Under the pieces are notes generated by a model, which was given only the letters and a program-made list of their open reading frames with translations, was not told the DNA's origin and did no database searches. From NCBI GenBank assembly GCA_964200185.2, contig CAXNAD020000228.1, positions 1-24,026 on the forward strand: a DNA stretch of 24,026 nt. Reading direction: 5' to 3'. Position 1 is the stretch's first letter; each line of letters opens with the position of its first letter. Both the position numbers and the translations under genes were made by a program. Below, one piece after another: positions 19,383 to 24,026 of this stretch. This DNA is from Choristocarpus tenellus KU-1152 (Eukaryota; Phaeophyceae).

Positions 19383-19412
19383 CTAAGTGAAGAGAAAGGG
19401 TTAGGGTTAGGG
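19378..19412. repeat. Telomeric tract immediately upstream of a 3' splice site
   Basis: The plus strand has GGGTTAGGGTTAGGG at 19398-19412 and CTAACCCTAAG at 19378-19388. In the minus-strand transcript the first reads CCCTAACCCTAACCC, about 15 bases before the TTAG acceptor of the CxxC exon. There it would supply both a CTAAC branch point and a pyrimidine tract. Confidence 0.8.
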
Positions 19413-19642
19413 AGGACAAACTAAGGGGCCAACATGTGACAGACCATGTTAGGGACTCAACTATGGAATAATAGACGCAGGTTGTCATTGGGGAATAAAA
19501 CAATGTAATAGCATATTCTTGAGATTCATCTCACAGGTTTTGCTACAAACCCTAACCCTGAAACTAGTATGAGCGTTATGAGATGTTTCATTGCACAAGC
19601 GAAACATGTCACAGTCATAGACACAATTGCCTTTATCGTTAC

Positions 19643-19844
19643 CGCTCTTGTAAGAGCCTGTCTGTCTTGTCCCTAGCTATCTTAGTTCTGCCACCATAAG
19701 GACTTAGGGCTGGCTTGAGAACACGAAGAGGTGGTGCATCAAAGTCCACACATCAATACAGATCATTGGAAGTCAAGCCAATGTCCAGTTTGTTGCCCAA
19801 CTCAATAGGACCAGAAAGAATCAACCATTGCCAGAAATTCAACT
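19643..19844 (-). CDS. Candidate exons, unknown protein
   Basis: Two open stretches have usable splice sites. The first, 19760-19844, starts after GTGCAG, reads LNFWQWLILSGPIELGNKLD and on to a GTATTG donor. The second, 19643-19713, follows a good pyrimidine tract ending TCTCAAG, reads SPYGGRTKIARDKTDRLLQE and ends at a GTAACG donor. Their phases do not join directly, so an exon is missing or one edge is wrong. The two frames are continuous across a single TGA. No family recognised. Confidence 0.3.
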
Positions 19845-20044
19845 CTGCACATCACTCAAGGTCTGTTCATCACTTTCAGATGTTTCAAACTTCCTCCAGT
19901 CGGAACTAAATGTAACATAGATTTGTAGCCCCAATAAAAAAGCAAGACTTCTTTCATGTGTTCATATTTGATGGGTGTGTATTGTGCAGACACTAAAGGG
20001 TAGAGCACCAAAACCCCAAGCTAAACGAGGCAGCCTAAACCTGT

Positions 20045-20822
20045 CTATAATTCCACCCCGAAGCCCTCCAAATCTCCATTCCAGCACAGTACTTCGCCGC
20101 ATTCTGGGGCGTTTGAGGTGAGCTTGCCCGCCTTCTCAGCCTTTTCCTTGCGAAGATGGGAAATTTGAAGGCACTGTCGCCCTTGGATCCCAGCACTTCA
20201 CCATACACTACTAAGGGACTCTGCCAGACGTGCTATAACGTCTCCCGGAGGTACATATCGAACGCCTTCATTGCTGCCTCCATCAGCTCCTCTGAGTTTG
20301 ACACCTCTAACCCTAACATTTAGTTGCTGGATGTAATGAATTCCAGGTCATTGATGTTGAGGTCAGGTGAGTTGACTGACCGGGTCTATATGACAATGTA
20401 ATATCCCTCACACATCACCCCCCTTGCGACATAGTACAATGTCCATACATTCACCCCATGCAATCTGGCTGTCATACTCCTTCAGATGACAGAACACAGT
20501 GATTCGGGAAATTCCAAAGTCCTCCATGATGGCCACAGGCATCCGCCAGGGCACCCGAGTCTCACACACTCTCGCCTCCAGGCATCGTGTGCCACCACGC
20601 TGTTCTTTGCCGGGGTGTTGGAGTCCTGACTCCGGACAGACTTCTGATGGGCAATAACAGGATGAGCGAGCTACTCAAATAAAGGGGGGCCTTCATCCTA
20701 GGCATCCCAATGAACACCTGCTTTGACAGTTTCACGACTTGGTCGACTTTGCACTGGTGCTCTTCCACAGCCATGACATCCCACAATCTCAAACTTTGCA
20801 CACCTCCCAGTCTATATGACAA
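20045..20822 (-). pseudogene. Decayed mariner/Tc1-type transposase
   Basis: The minus-strand translation contains NSPDLNINDLEF at about 20338-20373. SPDLN followed by N-D-L is the conserved third-acidic-residue block of the mariner/Tc1-like DDE/D transposases common in oomycetes, diatoms and other protists. Downstream, in the same frame, come NSEELMEAAMKAFDMYLRE and GDSAFKFPIFARKRLR, which match the usual helical 'DEL..A...AF..Y' block and the C-terminal 'G...YK.PH..K..L' block. The frame is broken by a TAA just after the SPDLN block and by a TAG after RETL. The upstream half (20380-20822) is open only in pieces, and I could not find an intact QDNA.PH motif. Local GC is higher than in the flanks, as expected for inserted DNA. 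It is a dead copy lying just downstream of the five-exon gene. Confidence 0.7.
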
Positions 20823-20865
20823 CCCTGCCCCATCCAGAGGGTTTCATTACGGTTTATCACATGGG

Positions 20866-22763
20866 TCACTCCTGGGCTAGAACAGAGCTTGCAAGAGTTT
20901 TGTTACATTTAATTCCGAATGGAGGAAGTACGTGTTGATACAACTCATCACAAAACTTGCTAAGTTCTTCTGTCAATGGAAAGGTTATTTCAATATGCAC
21001 CTACTAGATCCTGACAAACGCAAATCCACAAATTGAAAGGATAAGATTACATGGTTGAAAAAAATTACAAAATACTTGACAAATAAAAAACTTGCACCAA
21101 CTCTAAGGTTAGATCCTGACCCAAAACAAATAGAGAACGACATGAAACCTCACCCCACCCCCACCTTCCCGCTTATCTGAACTGCCCCAATCCACCAATC
21201 CCTTCCCCACCCCCACCTCAGTGTCATTGTCAATGTCCCTGCATCACCATCTACCACCCAAGCAGCCTCCATTGAATCTTCAAGAAGGTCTGCTGAACCC
21301 TCATAGACTGATGCCAGCGCTGATGGTGAAGGGGTGGGGCTAGGGATGGCTACCTGCAGAGCCCTCTGTGCCTGCAACCTACTCTGCCGATGGCGTTGCC
21401 GTTGCCGTTGCCGTTGGCGCTGTTGGTGCTGCTGTTGTCTATTTCGTTTATTTGGTCGTTGCTGAGGTTGTGGTTGCCATCTCTGCTTCAGATCATATGA
21501 AGGAGGTCAACAGGGTAAAAGCAGAGTAGGGCAAAAGAGGGTGTGACAAAAGGTCCCAAGAATTCCCATTCCATTTGGTCAATATGATTTGCAAACTGTT
21601 CTAAGGGTGAAAGACTTGCTGTCTGAGTCATAACATTGCTGATCACCCAATTGATCATGTCTCCTTAGTATGATAAAAATTGTGGGCTATTCATCTCCTG
21701 TAAGCAAGCAGAGCAAATATCTGTTCATATTTCAACAAGTAGGTAGTGGACGATCAAGTGTCTGCCTGAAACACAGCAACATATCAGCAATCTACATATT
21801 TGTGAGGTATCCAAAAAGGTGGGGCATCCACTCCCCAAACTATTGCAACTTCTCCTGTGTAGTCATTTACCTCTGTATATAAAACATATCTACCATATAT
21901 GGAGGTGGATGTGGGAAGCAGTAGGCATGTGGGAGGTATTTGGAAGGATCAATTGAAGCAGAATTCACACCTTCAACACGAGAAAAAAAATGTTTTACAC
22001 ATGAAATGGCTTTTACTGAAAATAACTCTTGATCAAGTACTGCAAAAGAAAAAATTCCTCCCTCTTCTTTTTAGCTGCAGCTTTAGCCCTACTGCCAATG
22101 ATAGACCCAAGGTGCATCTGGCAAACACAAATCATTCTTAACAGTCAAATCAAGTCCTAGAATCCTCCAGCCCTAAACCTAAACCTAAACCTAAACCTAA
22201 ACCTAAACACACTTGTTACATGTCCTTGTGTGCTTGTGTGTGAAGTCTGAAGGAAAGCATAAGCATTTCTGTGCCTCTAATATACAATTGAAATTAATGC
22301 GTTTTGAAATCATGCATGCCTACTTGTGTGCACAATGAGGCGTATTTATGTGATCCATACACCGTAGAGGTACTCAGAGCTTATCCCCTCGGATCCTTTA
22401 ACCAATCTAAGTGCTCCAGCATACGACACAAGAAAGAACTCCAACCATATCATAGACACCAGGGATTAACTGCTTCTACTCGATACAAGAGGGTGTCGAA
22501 GCAGTGTACAAATCGTGAGATAGAAACTCAAACGAGGTAGCCCTCAGTCCACACACTAAAAATGTTGCATCCACCCCTTAGTCCGGAGACAGACAAAATC
22601 AATGGCGTATGCACACCTGCTGTTCTCCTCCTGCCCTTCCCCCCACATTGCTTCCCCAGCCACTCACAGGTGCTGCCCCACGTACGAAACAGGTCACGGT
22701 GACAGCTGATAACACTATGGATACCCGCATTAGACTATACGCATGAAATCTCCACCCCAGCAT
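20866..22763 (-). CDS. Complete five-exon gene model, unknown family, signal-peptide-like start
   Basis: I read five exons that join in phase: 22617-22730, 22027-22117, 21796-21872, 21165-21482 and 20866-21000, ending in TGA. The ATG at 22730 begins MRVSIVLSAVTVTCFVRGAA, a short basic n-region followed by a hydrophobic stretch, so the product may be secreted or membrane-targeted. An in-frame ATG at 22763 lies just after a stop and is an alternative start. Exon 2 is lysine/alanine-rich, then aromatic (EEFFLLQYLIK). Exon 3 contains EVAIVWGVDAPPFW. Exon 4 opens with a long Gln/Arg-rich run and ends near WVVDGDAGTLTMTLR. Exon 5 contains TEELSKFCDELYQHVLPPFG. From the nearer start the product is 244 residues. 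I do not recognise the family. Weak points are the GTTATT donor of exon 2 and the exon 4 donor, where two GGTGGGGGTGGGG copies compete (exon end 21165 or 21217). Coding on this strand is likely; exact edges are inference. Confidence 0.45.
22172..22207 (-). repeat. Six-unit TTTAGG (CCTAAA) array in the first intron
   Basis: Six perfect CCTAAA units on the plus strand, read as TTTAGG in the minus-strand transcript. The array lies in the long first intron of the 22.7 kb gene. It differs from the CCCTAA unit used elsewhere in the window, so it is either a variant telomeric repeat or an independently expanded hexamer. Confidence 0.9.
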
Positions 22764-24026
22764 TTACCATCATTGAGAACAGGATTTAGCGGGCGTCGCA
22801 GCACATGAGAAAAAAATCCATTGTGACGAGTTTAGTGAGTTTTGGGGTCGAAGAAGGGTAGGAGGTACGTGGGTAGAAAAAGTTCAGTGTTGTGACAGGA
22901 TTTGCTCGAGGTTAGACCTTTGTTCTTGAATGCCAAGGGAAATGGGAGTGGAACACATCTGAATACACCGAGCGCTTACACATGCAGGGGTACCTGAATT
23001 CATTGGGGGTATCTATCATAGAATAGGTCGATCGATAAAGTTGGACGAGAAAGTGATCGAACAGGAACCTAGTTGTAGCACTGGTGAAAATTGATTGGCA
23101 TGTCAGGGGAAGAAAAAACGATCAACGGGAAGGAACGGGTAGGAGTGGTACTGTGTTGTGAAGCTACAACATGTCACGAGGTCCTGTATTCAGCATTGGA
23201 TTCGCTCAGAGGAATCGAGATGAGTCAATGTCTCTATGATTCCTTCTGACATAGTTCCTGACCGGCGAAATCTATTTGTCCTGCACAGAATGCTCGGGGG
23301 TCTTGTCTAAGTGTTGTAGCGTGAGGTGTCACTGTTGTGTTGGAAAGTTGGAAAAATCTTCTTTGAGAAGAGAGATACGTAGAAGTACTCCCTACACCTA
23401 ACACGATAATATTACATACGTACATTTGGGGACTGAACAACTACGCCACACGTAGCAAACCACCTATCCATTCATCGTGGAAAGTACCAGATACACAACA
23501 AGTAAGTGACGTTGATGGAGATGTTCACACAGGGAATTACTTCTTTACTACATGGTCAACGCGAGGTAGGGATGGGTGACAAAGGCATAGAAGGTAGACC
23601 ACTCACGTCTAAGGTATATATGCTCCACCACGTATCCCTCTGAAATCTTGGTTCCGTTGCTGTATTGGCGTTTAATTGAACAGGAAGTAGAGATTGCTTT
23701 TGTTGGAATAAAGACAGGAGAGGATAGGACCTCGCACTAATTTAAAAGTGATTTTTTTCGTTGGCCAATCTGGAAAGTTTTTCACACAATAATATAATTG
23801 TTTATTTCATGACAATTGTTACATTTTTATGAACTTTTCTCGCATGTGAATAGTTTTTATTGTTTTCCCCTATCACATCTCCAATATGTCACAGAATAAA
23901 ATATTTATCAAATATAGCAACTGTCAGGAACAGGTTCCTTTTTGGGATCGCTGACACACACTGTATGTATAAGACGCGTGGTCAGATACAATTGCGTACG
24001 CCAAACACGTCATTTGAGCTCATCCA
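22764..24026. other. Gene-poor right flank without telomeric hexamers
   Basis: I find no convincing exon on either strand here. The stretch is richer in G and mixed in composition. No CCCTAA/TTAGGG tract occurs from about 22210 to the window end, in contrast to the rest of the window. It probably contains the promoter and 5' flank of the minus-strand gene that starts at 22763 or 22730. I see no clear TATA element. Confidence 0.4.

Noticed and set aside
19715-19909. Plus-strand open frame (MRTRRGGASKSTHQ...)
   Set aside because: The minus strand here gives better exon-like segments with proper splice sites.
21971-22039. Alternative minus exon (LDQELFSVKAISCVKHFFS)
   Set aside because: It has a good acceptor and donor, but it overlaps the better-supported frame (EEFFLLQYLIK) and breaks the phase with the first exon.
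22304-22540. Plus-strand open frame of 78 codons
   Set aside because: It lies in the first intron of the minus-strand gene, with no splice context or recognisable domain.
1-24026. Window as a chromosome end or subtelomere
   Set aside because: The hexamer tracts are short, interspersed and in both orientations, and exons lie between them. There is no long terminal array.
1-24026. tRNA, rRNA, CRISPR array or bacterial-type features
   Set aside because: I looked for cloverleaf-like sequence, conserved rRNA segments and regularly spaced identical repeats and saw none.

Overview
This window looks like nuclear DNA of a single-celled eukaryote (a protist or alga; the lineage cannot be fixed from sequence alone). 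It has no bacterial operons or ribosome-binding sites. Long open frames are scarce. What can be read is short open segments bounded by GT donors and pyrimidine-AG acceptors, and many of them join in phase. Dozens of short tracts of the telomere-type hexamer TTAGGG/CCCTAA are scattered between and beside them. Nearly all segments that read as protein lie on the minus strand. All gene models here are hand-spliced and have no transcript support, so exon edges are provisional.

Layout, reading right to left along the minus strand: 24026-22764 has no gene and no telomeric hexamers, and is probably upstream sequence. 22763-20866 is the one model complete from start to stop: five exons, 244 residues from the nearer start, a signal-peptide-like N-terminus and a glutamine/arginine-rich exon. 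20822-20045 is a decayed mariner/Tc1-type transposase carrying the SPDLN signature. 19844-16643 holds several exon groups of unknown family, one with a CxxC-type motif and one ending in a stop codon. 16450-14663 holds a DOMON domain split over several exons, the only domain I recognise with fair confidence in a host gene. 13936-13598 gives hydrophobic, membrane-type exons. 13103-11211 is a seven-exon in-phase chain (251 residues) of unknown family. 11019-10577 holds a hAT-like motif and a small inverted-repeat element. 10507-10099, 8560-7587 and 7009-6558 are further exon chains, the last ending in a membrane helix, a short tail and a stop. 4598-1260 contains more membrane-rich and acidic exons.

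The most striking feature is how the telomeric hexamers relate to splicing. In the best-supported models they lie in introns and often form part of the splice signals. TTAGGG in the sense orientation contains G|GTTAG (a donor) and TTAG (an acceptor), and CCCTAAC in the sense orientation looks like a branch point plus pyrimidine tract. Several introns are only about 28-56 bases long and consist largely of such repeats. This suggests that short telomeric insertions have become, or seeded, introns in this genome.
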